Shown here piece after piece: positions 25,420 through 36,283 of a stretch of 64,000 bases of DNA (the stretch's first letter is position 1; each line of letters begins with the position of its first letter). Source of the DNA: Pseudomonas sp. UBA2684 (lineage in GTDB: Bacteria; Pseudomonadota; Gammaproteobacteria; Pseudomonadales; Pseudomonadaceae). Made by a program: the position numbers and the translations under genes. The stretch lies in assembly GCA_002354655.1 (NCBI GenBank), contig DELY01000036.1, positions 261 through 64,260 on the forward strand, read 5' to 3'. The notes under the pieces are model-generated. The model was not told the origin of the DNA, did not search any database, and saw only the letters and a program-made list of their open reading frames with translations.

Positions 25420-26199
25420 TCAGTCGTGTGGATGGCCGCGCAGGAAGACCAGTTTGTCCGGTTTGGAATGCTCCGCCGAGTAGCGGTAACCCTGCTCGAC
25501 GAAGTCCTTGAGGCCCTCTGGATCGTTCAGCCGCTCCTTGATCACATAACGCGCCATCAGGCCGCGGGCTTTCTTGGCGTAGAAGCTGATGATCTTGTAC
25601 TGGCCGTTTTTCAGGTCCTTGAACTCGGTGTCGATAACCCGCGCCTGCAATGCCTGACGCTTTACTGCACCGAAATACTCGTTGGAGGCCAGGTTGAGCA
25701 ACACGTCATCGCCCTGCGCGAGCAATGCCTGGTTGAGCCAGCCGCTGATGCGCTCACCCCAGAAGTCATAGAGGTTATTGCCGCGCGGATTGGCCAGTTT
25801 GGTGCCCATTTCCAGGCGGTAGGGTTGCATCAGGTCCAGCGGGCGCAGCACGCCGTAGAGGCCGGAAAGCATGCGCAGGTGCTGTTGGGCGAAGTCGAAA
25901 TCGGCCTCCTCGAAGGTCTCGGCGTTGAGCCCAGTGTACACGTCGCCCTTGAACGCCAGCAGCGCCTGTTTGGCGTTGTGTGGGGTGAAGGTCGGCGTCC
26001 AGCTGCCGAAACGCGCGGCATTCAGGCCGGCGAGCTTGTCCGACAGGTGCATCAGCTCGGCAATCTGCGCCGGACTGAAATCGCGCAACTGGGCGATCAG
26101 GTCCTGGGCATGGTCGAGGTGTTCGGGCTGGGTATAGCGTGCGGTCACCGGCGCGGTCTCGTAGTCGAGGGTCTTGGCCGGGGAAATCACCATCAGCAT
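25420..26199 (-). CDS. yaaA: YaaA: peroxide-stress protein (DUF328/UPF0246)
   Basis: A 259-residue protein starting [14 protein letters not shown], with [10 protein letters not shown] and [15 protein letters not shown], all typical of YaaA. In E. coli the protein binds DNA and limits iron-driven damage during peroxide stress. ATG 26199 follows AGGAG at nine bases. The same gene lies next to algD in P. aeruginosa, so its position is syntenic and need not imply a role in alginate. Confidence 0.93.
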   Translation of the reverse strand: MLMVISPAKTLDYETAPVTARYTQPEHLDHAQDLIAQLRDFSPAQIAELMHLSDKLAGLNAARFGSWTPTFTPHNAKQALLAFKGDVYTGLNAETFEEADFDFAQQHLRMLSGLYGVLRPLDLMQPYRLEMGTKLANPRGNNLYDFWGERISGWLNQALLAQGDDVLLNLASNEYFGAVKRQALQARVIDTEFKDLKNGQYKIISFYAKKARGLMARYVIKERLNDPEGLKDFVEQGYRYSAEHSKPDKLVFLRGHPHD

Positions 26200-26318
26200 A
26201 GAGATCTGCTCCTGAAAGTCTGGGCGCGATTCTAGGCCGAGCGGTGCCCATGGCTCTAGTGGCCTGTACGGTTAGTTGGTTCACTCAAGTTCGGCTGGCC
26301 GCGGTTCTGAGACACGGC

Positions 26319-26350
26319 GGTGGACAAGGCTTCGCCATGTCCACCCTACG
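26319..26350 (-). repeat. REP, left member of an inverted pair
   Basis: GGTGGACA...TGTCCACC followed by CTACG. It is the reverse-oriented partner of 26364-26395 and related to 13405-13440. Confidence 0.7.
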
Positions 26351-26363
26351 CAACGCCAGCACA

Positions 26364-26395
26364 CGTAGGGCGGACATGCCGCAGGCTTGTCCGCC
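26364..26395 (+). repeat. REP, right member of an inverted pair
   Basis: CGTAGGGCGGACATGCC then GGCTTGTCCGCC. Together with 26319-26350 it forms a BIME-like module with a 13-base spacer. Confidence 0.7.
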
Positions 26396-26793
26396 GCGGG
26401 TTGGCATGAGCCGAGGCGCGGCTGGCGCGGCTCAGTGACTGTCCACGGCTACGCGCGGCGCGGAAAATGGCGAGGGAATGTACAACTGGGGCGGGATTTT
26501 TTCGGCTGGAGCGCCGGTAGGACTTCTGACTGTAACGGGGCCTGGGCAGGTCGCCAAGCGCTATTCGTCGAGGCGATAAATAAACTTGAAAAAGCTGAAA
26601 AAAACGTTCGCCTGTCACGTTTTTTGGAGTATCTAAAAGACAGACCGCCGAACCCTGCAGACAGGTGGCGACCTTTGGCCATCACCTTGCTTGCACCTTC
26701 TCAGCCCCCCGTCTGAGAGGTCGGCGGCTCTTCCCGCGGCGGAGCGCTGCTCAGGCATTCCGTCGCTTGGTTCCTACAAGAAGGTGACCGAGT

Positions 26794-28185
26794 ATGGATG
26801 ACCACGGACGCTTCAAGCCCACCGCCCCAACCCTGTACGCCCTCGACACCAATGTACTGATCCACGATCCCAACGCCTTGCTGAACTTCCAGGAACACCA
26901 CGTCGCCATCCCGATGACCGTACTGGAGGAATTGGACAAGCTGAAAACCGGTAAGCAGGGTGTGGCGGCCGAATGCCGTCAGGCCATTCGTTTGATCGAC
27001 AAGATTCTGGGGGGCGCAACACCTGAAGAAGTGGAGCATGGCGTCGCGATCCAGCGCGATAAAAGCGGGCCTTGTGGTTTTCTCTCGATCCTCATGAGCA
27101 AAAGCGCGGCGCCGATCACCTGGCTGCCGGAAGACCTCAACGACAACAAAATCATCAACCAACTGGTCGAGCTGAAGTCGCGGCGACCGGGCATGTCCGT
27201 GGTGCTGGTGACCAAGGACATCAACATGCGCCTGAAGGCGCGCGCCTGTGGTATCGATTCGGAGGACTACCACACCGATCAACTGGTCGACGACGTGTCC
27301 CTGCTGTCGCAGGGCTATCACAACATGAGCGGTTCGTTCTGGGATCGCGTGAGCAAGGTCGAAACCCGCCAGGACCACGGCCGCACCTGGCACCGCGTGC
27401 AACTCACCGACAACCTGCCGGCGGTGCACGTCAACGAGTTCATCCTCGACGAGCAGGGCTTTGTCGGCTGGATCAAAGGCATTCAGGAGGGCGAGCTGCT
27501 GATCCTCGACCTGCACCAGGAGCCGCTGCTGCACCAGGAAGCCTGGGGCCTGCGGCCACGCGATATCTACCAGGGCCTGGCGCTGTTCGCCTTGCTCGAC
27601 CCGGATATTCACCTGGTCAACCTGTCTGGCGCGGCCGGTTCCGGCAAAACCATCCTGGCCCTGGCGGCGGCCATCGAGCAAACCATGGTCAGCAAGCGCT
27701 ATCGGCGCATCATCGCCACCCGCAGCGTGCAGGGCCTGGATCAGGAGATCGGCTTTCTGCCCGGCACCGAGGCGGAGAAGATGGAGCCCTGGCTCGGTGC
27801 CATCACCGATAACCTCGAAGCCCTGCATATGGACGACGAGAACACCCACGGCAGCGTCGACTACATCCTGCAAAAGGTGCCGCTGCAGTTCAAATCCCTC
27901 AACTACATCCGTGGGCGCAGCTTCCAGCAGAGCCTGATTCTCATCGACGAATGCCAGAACCTTACGCCGCACCAGATGAAGACCATCATCACCCGCGCCG
28001 GCACCGGCTCGAAAGTGGTCTGTCTGGGTAACCTGGCGCAGATTGATACGCCCTACCTGTCGGCGCCCAGCTCGGGCCTGACCTACCTCACCGAGCGCTT
28101 CAAGGACTTCGCGCACGGTGTGCACATCACCTTGCAAGGCGTGCCGCGCTCGATCCTCGCCGAATACGCCGAAACCCACATGTAA
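26794..28185 (+). CDS. PhoH-family protein with N-terminal PIN domain
   Basis: A 463-residue PIN-PhoH fusion (PhoH2/YlaK type). The PIN nuclease domain begins YALDTNVLIHDPNAL, with acidic metal ligands. The C-terminal PhoH ATPase has Walker A GAAGSGKTILAL near residue 280 and Walker B LILIDECQN near 387. Such proteins are ATP-dependent RNA helicase/RNase enzymes; the substrate in Pseudomonas is not established. The start ATG 26794 lies 8 bases after AAGGTG. Confidence 0.93.
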   Translation: MDDHGRFKPTAPTLYALDTNVLIHDPNALLNFQEHHVAIPMTVLEELDKLKTGKQGVAAECRQAIRLIDKILGGATPEEVEHGVAIQRDKSGPCGFLSILMSKSAAPITWLPEDLNDNKIINQLVELKSRRPGMSVVLVTKDINMRLKARACGIDSEDYHTDQLVDDVSLLSQGYHNMSGSFWDRVSKVETRQDHGRTWHRVQLTDNLPAVHVNEFILDEQGFVGWIKGIQEGELLILDLHQEPLLHQEAWGLRPRDIYQGLALFALLDPDIHLVNLSGAAGSGKTILALAAAIEQTMVSKRYRRIIATRSVQGLDQEIGFLPGTEAEKMEPWLGAITDNLEALHMDDENTHGSVDYILQKVPLQFKSLNYIRGRSFQQSLILIDECQNLTPHQMKTIITRAGTGSKVVCLGNLAQIDTPYLSAPSSGLTYLTERFKDFAHGVHITLQGVPRSILAEYAETHM

Positions 28186-28204
28186 CGCCACGCTACTGGC
28201 GTCC

Positions 28205-28232
28205 GCCCTGCTGGCTCTCAAGCCAGCAGGGC
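28205..28232 (+). terminator. Hairpin after phoH
   Basis: GCCCTGCTGGCT and AGCCAGCAGGGC form a perfect 12-bp stem with a CTCA loop 19 bases after the phoH stop. The following bases are only moderately T-rich. Confidence 0.6.
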
Positions 28233-28320
28233 GGCGTTGCCTTGTTTGCCGTCATTTCTCGCCGCACAGGTGCCGGAAGCTGACCCGCGGGTTTACAATC
28301 GCCGGATACCCGCCTGGAGC

Positions 28321-28803
28321 ATGCCTGTGTTAACCCATCTCGATTCCCAAGGCCGCGCCAATATGGTCGATGTCAGCGATAAAGCCCTGACCGTCCGTGA
28401 AGCGACTGCCGAAGCCCTGGTGCGCATGCGCCCGCAAACCTTGCAGATGATCGTCGAGGGCGAGCACCCCAAGGGCGATGTATTCGCCGTGGCGCGCATT
28501 GCCGGCATCCAGGCGGCGAAAAAGACCAGCGACCTGATTCCGTTGTGCCACCCGCTGATGCTCACCAGCGTCAAAGTCGAACTGACGGCTGAAGGCAGCG
28601 ACGCCGTGCGCATTCGTGCACGTTGCAAGTTGACCGGGCAGACCGGCGTGGAAATGGAGGCGTTGACCGCCGCCAGCGTCGCCGCGTTGACCATTTATGA
28701 CATGTGCAAGGCCGTGGACCGTGGCATGACCATCGAAGGCGTGCGCCTGTTGGAGAAACTGGGCGGCAAGAGCGGCCACTTCACTGCCGAGGAGCAAGCA
28801 TGA
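28321..28803 (+). CDS. moaC: MoaC: cyclic pyranopterin monophosphate synthase
   Basis: A 160-residue protein with the family signatures NMVDVSDK at residue 14 and [11 protein letters not shown] around 73. The active-site stretch [20 protein letters not shown] follows. It makes cPMP in molybdenum-cofactor synthesis together with MoaA, which is not in this window. ATG 28321 was chosen over an upstream frame start that reaches into the previous hairpin. The TGA stop overlaps the moaD start (ATGA). Confidence 0.96.
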   Translation: MPVLTHLDSQGRANMVDVSDKALTVREATAEALVRMRPQTLQMIVEGEHPKGDVFAVARIAGIQAAKKTSDLIPLCHPLMLTSVKVELTAEGSDAVRIRARCKLTGQTGVEMEALTAASVAALTIYDMCKAVDRGMTIEGVRLLEKLGGKSGHFTAEEQA

Positions 28804-29048
28804 TTCGCGTGCAGTATTTCGCCCGTTACCGCGAGGCGCTGGGGCTCGATGGCGAGCAGTTGAGCGACAGCCAGGCCTTTGCCACGCTCAACGACCTGCG
28901 CCTGCATCTGCTCGCCCGTGGCGGTGTGTGGGAGGTGCTGGCCGAGCAGAACCTGATGTGTGCACGCAATCAGGAACTCTGCAGCCTGGATGAGCCGTTG
29001 GCGGCCGGCGATGAAGTGGCGTTCTTTCCCACCGTGACCGGCGGTTGA
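28800..29048 (+). CDS. moaD: MoaD: molybdopterin synthase sulfur-carrier subunit
   Basis: An 82-residue ubiquitin-fold protein ending in the required Gly-Gly (FPTVTGG). The C-terminal glycine is thiocarboxylated and donates sulfur in the MoaD-MoaE complex. The ATG overlaps the moaC stop by four bases, so translation is coupled. Confidence 0.95.
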   Translation: MIRVQYFARYREALGLDGEQLSDSQAFATLNDLRLHLLARGGVWEVLAEQNLMCARNQELCSLDEPLAAGDEVAFFPTVTGG

Positions 29049-29094
29049 GTCGGGTGTCGTCGCGGCTAAAGCCCTTCCCACAGAGAACTTCTGC

Positions 29095-29549
29095 ATGAGC
29101 ATTCGCGTCCAGTCGCAACCCTTCGATCCGGGCGTTGAGCTCAACGCCCTGCACGCCGCCAACCTAGGCATCGGCGCGGTGGTCAGCTTCGTCGGCTACG
29201 TGCGCGACTTCAACGAGGGCCGCGAGGTCGGCGGCATGTTCCTCGAACACTTCCCCGGCATGACCGAGAAGGCCCTGGGCAAGATCGCGGTCGAAGCCGG
29301 GCAGCGCTGGCCGTTGCTGAATATCCAGATCATCCACCGCATCGGCCGCCTGGAACCGGGCGAGCCGATCGTCTTCGTCGGCACCAGCAGCGCTCACCGC
29401 CAGGCGGCGTTCGACGCCTGCGCCTTCGTCATGGACTACCTGAAAACCCGCGCGCCGTTCTGGAAAAAAGAAGACACCCACGACGGTCCTCGCTGGGTCG
29501 AAGGCCGCAGCAGCGACCAGATGGCGGCCGAGCGCTGGGAAAAGCCCTG
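29095..29549 (+). CDS. moaE: MoaE: molybdopterin synthase catalytic subunit
   Basis: A 151-residue protein (stop to 29550). It has VSFVGYVRDFNEG, HRIGRLEPGE, SSAHRQAAFDAC and the late KTRAPFWKKED with its catalytic lysines. It converts cPMP to molybdopterin with MoaD. It follows moaD by 46 bases, a gap that holds a half REP (CGGCTAAAGCC). It completes a moaCDE set. Confidence 0.95.
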
Positions 29550-29648
29550 ACCCAGTAACGTGGCACTAGCCGCGACGATTCGCGCGGTTTAAGGGCACAC
29601 CGATGCTCCGTTGCAGGCGACGCATGGTCGGTTGACGATATGTACATT

Positions 29649-29677
29649 TAAGTCCAGTATGGATTTTAAAGTACAAA
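29649..29677. promoter_or_regulatory. Putative DauR operator upstream of the binding-protein gene
   Basis: The dyad AGTCCA-GTA-TGGATT (29651-29665) is extended by TTTAA on the left and TTTAAAGTAC on the right. In the reverse orientation the dauB upstream region (36127-36155) has the same block, with about 23 of 29 positions alike. The site is centred about 190 bases upstream of the gene at 29849. Confidence 0.55.
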
Positions 29678-29848
29678 ACGAGACTGGCCGATGACCCGTC
29701 CCTGCGTGTTACTCAGCAACCGCCTTTCGCTCAGGTGCACACCTGGCGCGCCTTTCTTCTGTCTTGCCGCAACCGCCCGTGTCCCGCTTGCCCACGGCGT
29801 TACGCCCGTGGCGTGGGGGATCTCACTCACCCAGCAGGAATCACTCCA

Positions 29849-30625
29849 ATGAAGAAAATCGCCTTAGTGGGCAGCCTTGCCCTGGGCCTGATCGCCAGCA
29901 GCTTGTTCGCCGCCGAAAAACCGCTGCGCCTGGGCATCGAAGCGGCCTATCCGCCGTTCGCCTTCAAAACCGCCGACGGCCAGATCGCCGGCTTCGACTA
30001 CGACATCGGCAACGCCCTGTGCGCCGAGATGAAGGTCGAGTGCCAGTGGGTCGAGCAGGAGTTCGATGGTCTGATCCCGTCGCTCAAGGTGAAGAAGGTC
30101 GATGCCATTCTGTCGTCCATGACCATCACCGACGAGCGGCGCAAATCGGTGGATTTCACCGGTAAGTACTACTACAGCCCGGCACGTCTGGTGATGAAGG
30201 CCGGCACCGAGGTCGACGCGGATTTCGCCAACCTCAAGGGCAAGCGCATCGGCGTGCAGCGTTCGACCACCACCGACCGCTTCGCCAGCGAAGTGATGGC
30301 GGCCAAGGGCGTGGAAGTGGTGCGCTACAGCTCGCAGAACGAAATCTACCTGGACATGCTGTCCGGTCGCCTCGACGGCACCCTGGCCGACGCTATCCCG
30401 GTGGACGAGGGCTTCCTGAAAACCGACAACGGTAAAGCCTTTGGCTTCGTCGGCCCGGCGTTCACCGACCCCGCCTACTTCGGCGAAGGCGCCGGTATCG
30501 CCGTGCGCAAGGGCGACAGCGAGCTGCTCGGCAAGCTCAATGCGGCGATTCAGGCGATCCGCGGTAATGGCGCGTACCAGAAGATCCAGGACAACTACTT
30601 CAGCTTCGACATCTACGGCGAGTGA
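29849..30625 (+). CDS. Periplasmic amino-acid binding protein (Lys/Arg/Orn type), orphan
   Basis: A 258-residue SBP_bac_3 protein with a signal peptide ([19 protein letters not shown]). The mature start [18 protein letters not shown] and later [11 protein letters not shown] resemble the ArgT/HisJ/AotJ cluster for basic amino acids. No permease or ATPase gene is adjacent. In P. aeruginosa a similar gene lies beside dauR; here it is 3.4 kb away but shares a putative operator with dauB, so arginine (D or L) is the likely ligand. ATG 29849 was chosen at the signal peptide. Confidence 0.9.
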   Translation: MKKIALVGSLALGLIASSLFAAEKPLRLGIEAAYPPFAFKTADGQIAGFDYDIGNALCAEMKVECQWVEQEFDGLIPSLKVKKVDAILSSMTITDERRKSVDFTGKYYYSPARLVMKAGTEVDADFANLKGKRIGVQRSTTTDRFASEVMAAKGVEVVRYSSQNEIYLDMLSGRLDGTLADAIPVDEGFLKTDNGKAFGFVGPAFTDPAYFGEGAGIAVRKGDSELLGKLNAAIQAIRGNGAYQKIQDNYFSFDIYGE

Positions 30626-30643
30626 TCGCCCCGGGCCGACATG

Positions 30644-30670
30644 GCAGAGCCGCGCAATGCGCAGCTCTGC
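30644..30670. terminator. Hairpin between convergent genes
   Basis: GCAGAGC and GCTCTGC, with an inner GCGC-AAT-GCGC, form a long stem in the 55-base gap between the binding protein and the GGDEF gene. T-tracts are weak on both sides. Confidence 0.45.
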
Positions 30671-30680
30671 TTGTCCTGCC

Positions 30681-31847
30681 TCAGTCCAGCCGTACCGTTT
30701 CCACGCGATTACGCCCGTTGTGCTTGGCCTGATAGAGCGCGCGATCACTGGCCGTGTAGAGGCTTTCATAACTGCTCTGCTGGCCTCTGGCCAATGTGCT
30801 CAGGCCAATGCTGACGGTCATCCGCAGCTCGTGGCCATCGATTGTGCACAATTGCTGTTCCACCAGCTGGCGCAGCTTCTCGGCGATCTGCCGGCCCTGT
30901 TCCTGGGGGCAATCGACCAGTAACAAGACGAACTCTTCACCGCCAATCCGCGCCAGGCTGTCGATGTTGCGCACCTGGCTGCCGAGCAAGCGAGCGGTTT
31001 GTTGGATCAGCGCATCGCCTACGGGATGGCCGTATCGGTCATTGATGGTTTTGAAGTGGTCAAGGTCGAGCATCAGCAGGCACAGCGGCTGCTGGCTGCG
31101 TTGGCAGCGCAGCAGTTCGCGCTGCATGATGTCGCTGAATGCGCGACGGTTGAGCAGGCCGGTAAGTGGATCGTGGTCCGCCAGGTAGCTCAATCTGACA
31201 TTCTGTTCCTCCAGCAGCAGTTGCTGATCCTCTAGGCGTTGCTTCTGCGTGCTGAACTGGACGAAGTTGCGCCACTGCAACCAGGCCAGAGCCAGGCCGA
31301 TGGCGCAGGTGGACAGGCCATTGACCTGGTTACTGATCAACAGAGCCGCATCGCTTTGGGTTTGCTGAATGCCCAGAAGAAACAGCGCCAGGGTAAAGCT
31401 AAACAGCAGCAGGGCCGATAGCGGGCGATGCAGGAAAATCAGGGCCACCAGGGTGCAGCCCAGCAATAACGGGGTGATGTTGCTGGTTACCAGTTGATCG
31501 ATGGCGCTGACCAAGGCGGCGAAGCTCAGGGTGCCGAGCATGCCGAGCGTGATGCAGGCCTGACTTGGCCGTGGCAATGCGTGGCGCTTGAACTGCCAGG
31601 CAGCCAGCGCCAGCAGGGTGAAAAACACCAGCATGCCGGCATGCGCCAGCAGAATGCCCTCGCGCCACAAGGCTTCGGCAGGCGACGCCGGTTGTGTGTG
31701 CCAGAACAGCCAGAGGTGCAGCAGGTTGATGGGCGGGATCAAGGGCGCGGCAAACAGCAAACGCCGCATATTCTGTTCGCGCAACTGCGGCAGGAAGGCC
31801 CGGTCGTTTTCTTTGAGTCGTTGCCAGTCAAGGTTCCATCCTTGCAA
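30681..31847 (-). CDS. Diguanylate cyclase with multi-TM N-terminus (GGEEF)
   Basis: A protein of about 388 residues. Six hydrophobic segments occupy residues about 30-190, then a short coiled stretch, then a GGDEF domain with an intact RIGGEEFVLLLVD. No RxxD site stands directly before it (NIDSLARI), so feedback inhibition may be absent. The start is uncertain: TTG 31847 has GGAG eight bases upstream; TTG 31865 and ATG 31769 are alternatives. It follows a truncated-haemoglobin gene by about 67 bases on the same strand, suggesting an operon. Confidence 0.88.
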   Translation of the reverse strand: MQGWNLDWQRLKENDRAFLPQLREQNMRRLLFAAPLIPPINLLHLWLFWHTQPASPAEALWREGILLAHAGMLVFFTLLALAAWQFKRHALPRPSQACITLGMLGTLSFAALVSAIDQLVTSNITPLLLGCTLVALIFLHRPLSALLLFSFTLALFLLGIQQTQSDAALLISNQVNGLSTCAIGLALAWLQWRNFVQFSTQKQRLEDQQLLLEEQNVRLSYLADHDPLTGLLNRRAFSDIMQRELLRCQRSQQPLCLLMLDLDHFKTINDRYGHPVGDALIQQTARLLGSQVRNIDSLARIGGEEFVLLLVDCPQEQGRQIAEKLRQLVEQQLCTIDGHELRMTVSIGLSTLARGQQSSYESLYTASDRALYQAKHNGRNRVETVRLD

Positions 31848-31914
31848 TCTGTCTACTCCATGCAAGCCCGAATCGGCACCAAGGTAGCGCGGTTTTGCAG
31901 CGCATGCGACTCGC

Positions 31915-32352
31915 TCAATAACCGGGGCGTGCTATGCCGTGACGATTACCGCAGGCCTGCACGATGCGGTGCGCCGGTACACGCAGTTGGCTCAGCAGGT
32001 AGTCGGCAAAATCCGCTGGATAAGGTTGCAGGGCAATCGCCTGTGCCATGCAGTTGAGCCAGATTTCGCTCAAGCGCTCGTCGATAGGCCACTGGGCGTG
32101 AAAGGCAGGGATGGCGATGGCGCCATACTTCTCGCTGAACAGCCGAGGGCCGCCAAGCCAGCCGCTGAGAAAGCAGCTCAGCTTGTCGCGCGCCAGCTGC
32201 AGACTTTCACCATGCAGGCGGCGCAGGTCGGCGGCTTCAGGCTGTTCGTCCATCAACCGGTAGAAGTCGTCGACCAAACGCCGCAGGCCATCGATACCGC
32301 CAGCAGCCCGATAGGAGGCATCGCCTACACCGTAGATGGGTGGGTGACTCAT
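31915..32352 (-). CDS. Group II truncated haemoglobin
   Basis: A 145-residue globin (trHbO/group II type). It has YGVGDASYRAAGGIDGLRRLVDDFY in helices A-B, LSGWLGGPRLFSEKYG, a candidate proximal His in IPAFHAQWPI, and the G-helix Trp in LSEIWLNCM. Family members bind O2 and NO and often serve in NO or peroxide chemistry. ATG 32352 follows GGGAG. It lies just upstream of a GGDEF gene. Confidence 0.88.
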   Translation of the reverse strand: MSHPPIYGVGDASYRAAGGIDGLRRLVDDFYRLMDEQPEAADLRRLHGESLQLARDKLSCFLSGWLGGPRLFSEKYGAIAIPAFHAQWPIDERLSEIWLNCMAQAIALQPYPADFADYLLSQLRVPAHRIVQACGNRHGIARPGY

Positions 32353-32646
32353 GGGCCGAACTCCCGAGCAAAGCCGCAGTGTAACGGTGCGCGATAGCCG
32401 CCGGTACAGGGCTCAGGGTTGTGCGCTCAAGGCCGGCTGGAGAAACCTTGCGTGAGGCGCGGCTGGAAGGGCGTAAATCGGGTCGTCCGTCGGATTCTAA
32501 CGCCAGCATGGATTGTTCGCGTCTAGTGAAGAGCTATTTCGTTTTGTGCCGGGAGGTCAGGTGGTGCGCCGCGGACTAGGCTGTATATCCGCAGCAACAA
32601 CTATCCAGTGTCTGCGTTTATCTACCCTCTCCATAGGAGGTTCACC

Positions 32647-33261
32647 ATGTCGTTCACCTACAAGCGGCTGAACAAGGACGATGCCGTCATGCTCCTGGTC
32701 GATCATCAGGCTGGCCTGCTCTCGCTGGTGCGTGACTACAGCCCGGATGAGTTCAAGAATAATGTGTTGGCGCTGGCTGATATCGGCAAGTTCTTCAACC
32801 TGCCGACCATCCTCACCACCAGCTTCGAGAGCGGCCCCAACGGGCCAATCGTGCCCGAACTCAAGGCTATGTTCCCCGATGCGCCCTATATCGCCCGCCC
32901 AGGGCAGATCAACGCCTGGGATAACGAGGACTTCGTCAACGCGATCAAGGCCACCGGTCGCAAGCAACTGATCATTGCCGGGGTGGTGACGGACGTGTGC
33001 GTGGCCTTTCCGACCCTGTCGGCGCTGGAGGCGGGTTACGAGGTGTTCGTGGTGACCGATGCTTCGGGCACCTTCAACACCAGCGTGCGTGATGCTGCCC
33101 TGATGCGCATGGCCCACGCCGGGGCGCAGCTGCTCAACTGGTTCAGTGTCGGCTGCGAATTGCACCGCGATTGGCGCAACGACATTGAGGGGTTCGGCGG
33201 CATCCTTGGCGGTCACCTGCCGGCCTATGCCAACCTGATCCAGAGCTACAGCCAGAAGTAA
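32647..33261 (+). CDS. Isochorismatase-like hydrolase (YcaC type)
   Basis: A 204-residue cysteine hydrolase. It carries the catalytic triad elements MLLVDHQAGL (Asp), ATGRKQLIIAG (Lys region) and VVTDVCVAFPTL (nucleophilic Cys). It resembles E. coli YcaC, whose substrate is unknown. The start ATG 32647 has a strong AGGAGG at six bases; the frame extends upstream without support. It is convergent with dauR. Confidence 0.9.
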   Translation: MSFTYKRLNKDDAVMLLVDHQAGLLSLVRDYSPDEFKNNVLALADIGKFFNLPTILTTSFESGPNGPIVPELKAMFPDAPYIARPGQINAWDNEDFVNAIKATGRKQLIIAGVVTDVCVAFPTLSALEAGYEVFVVTDASGTFNTSVRDAALMRMAHAGAQLLNWFSVGCELHRDWRNDIEGFGGILGGHLPAYANLIQSYSQK

Positions 33262-33285
33262 CGGCAGCGATCCCGTTCGGGTTGC

Positions 33286-33915
33286 TTAGTCGGCCTTGAT
33301 CTCTTTCAGGTGCTTGTACACCGTTGCGCGGCCCATGTTGAGTACGTTGGCCACGTAGTTGGCGGCGCTCTTGCCCTTGAAGGCACCTTCGGCGTGCAGG
33401 GCTTCGACCAGTTCGCGCTTGTGCTCACGGGTCAGCAGGTTGAGGCCGAGTTGGCGCTGGCGCAGCCAGCTGTGCAGGAAGGTGTTGATGCGTTCCTGCC
33501 AGTCGTCGCGAAACAGCGCGTCGGGCTGTGGCACCAGTTTGCTCGACGAGAGGAACAGGTCCAGCGCCTGCTTGGCGGTCTCGAACAGCGAGATATTCAG
33601 GTTGATGCACAGCACCGCGATGGGCGTGCCGGCCGCGTCGCGCAGCACGCTGCTGACCGAGCGGATTTTTTGGCCGTCCCAGTTGAGCTTCTCGTAGGGG
33701 CCGATGCTGCGCTCGTCGCCGTCGCCGCTGAGTAAGTCTTCCAGCGCGGCATCGTCGCCGATTTCGCGCTTGGAGATGTTGTTGGCGATGTAATCGACTT
33801 TTTGTGTGCGCAGGTCGTGCAGCACCACCTCGGCGTGGGGAAAGAACAGCGTGGCGATGGCGTCGGCGATGGCCCGGTAATTATCCAGGGCAGGGTCGTG
33901 GCGGGGCGGCGGCAT
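33286..33915 (-). CDS. dauR: DauR: YheO-type PAS/HTH regulator of D-arginine catabolism
   Basis: A 209-residue regulator. The N-terminal YheO-like PAS domain includes FPHAEVVLHDLRTQKVDYIAN. The C-terminal HTH ends GRATVYKHLKEI. P. aeruginosa DauR represses dauBAR and responds to D- or L-arginine. ATG 33915 has GAAGAG six bases upstream. It is the last gene of dauB-dauA-dauR here, 89 bases after dauA. A dyad upstream of dauB and of the gene at 29849 is its likely operator (inference). Confidence 0.88.
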   Translation of the reverse strand: MPPPRHDPALDNYRAIADAIATLFFPHAEVVLHDLRTQKVDYIANNISKREIGDDAALEDLLSGDGDERSIGPYEKLNWDGQKIRSVSSVLRDAAGTPIAVLCINLNISLFETAKQALDLFLSSSKLVPQPDALFRDDWQERINTFLHSWLRQRQLGLNLLTREHKRELVEALHAEGAFKGKSAANYVANVLNMGRATVYKHLKEIKAD

Positions 33916-34004
33916 GCGAGGCTCTTCGATTTGGGTGGCGCTGCGAGTGTGCCGCAAAGCGCCTGGGGCGTCATCCTCGGGGGCTTTGCGGGCGGCGTGG
34001 TCGG

Positions 34005-36102
<2,098 letters not shown>

Positions 36103-36126
36103 GCGGACGCTCCAGCTGGAAATAAA

Positions 36127-36155
36127 CTTTATAGTCCATTCTGGACTTTTAGGTA
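36127..36155. promoter_or_regulatory. Putative DauR operator upstream of dauB
   Basis: AGTCCA-TTC-TGGACT (36134-36148) is a perfect 6-3-6 dyad flanked by A/T runs. The block is shared with 29649-29677 in opposite orientation. It lies between dauB and the end of rhlB. Confidence 0.6.
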
Positions 36156-36234
36156 TTTTCCAGCAAGCGCCGAGGCGGCAACTTGATACGCCGGTGCGAC
36201 GTGCCCATCGCTAGGCTCGGCGAACGCGCGGGCA

Positions 36235-36265
36235 GAAAAAAGGCGAAGCGGGGCGGCTTCGCCTT
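36235..36265 (-). terminator. Rho-independent terminator of rhlB
   Basis: On the minus strand AAGGCGAAGC and GCTTCGCCTT form a 10-bp stem followed by a run of six T residues, 19 bases after the rhlB stop. Confidence 0.85.
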
Positions 36266-36283
36266 GTTTCTCTCGCGCTCGGT

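Larger units (their letters stand above)
26200..26793. other. Intergenic region between yaaA and phoH
   Basis: These 594 bases hold an inverted REP pair (26319-26350, 26364-26395) and an A-rich tract (26570-26640) that probably contains the phoH promoter. Short frames on both strands (for example 26387-26716) show no domain and begin in REP DNA, so they were not called. Confidence 0.5.

Noticed and set aside
26387-26716. 109-codon plus-strand frame before phoH
   Set aside because: Starts in REP DNA, lacks a ribosome site and any domain.
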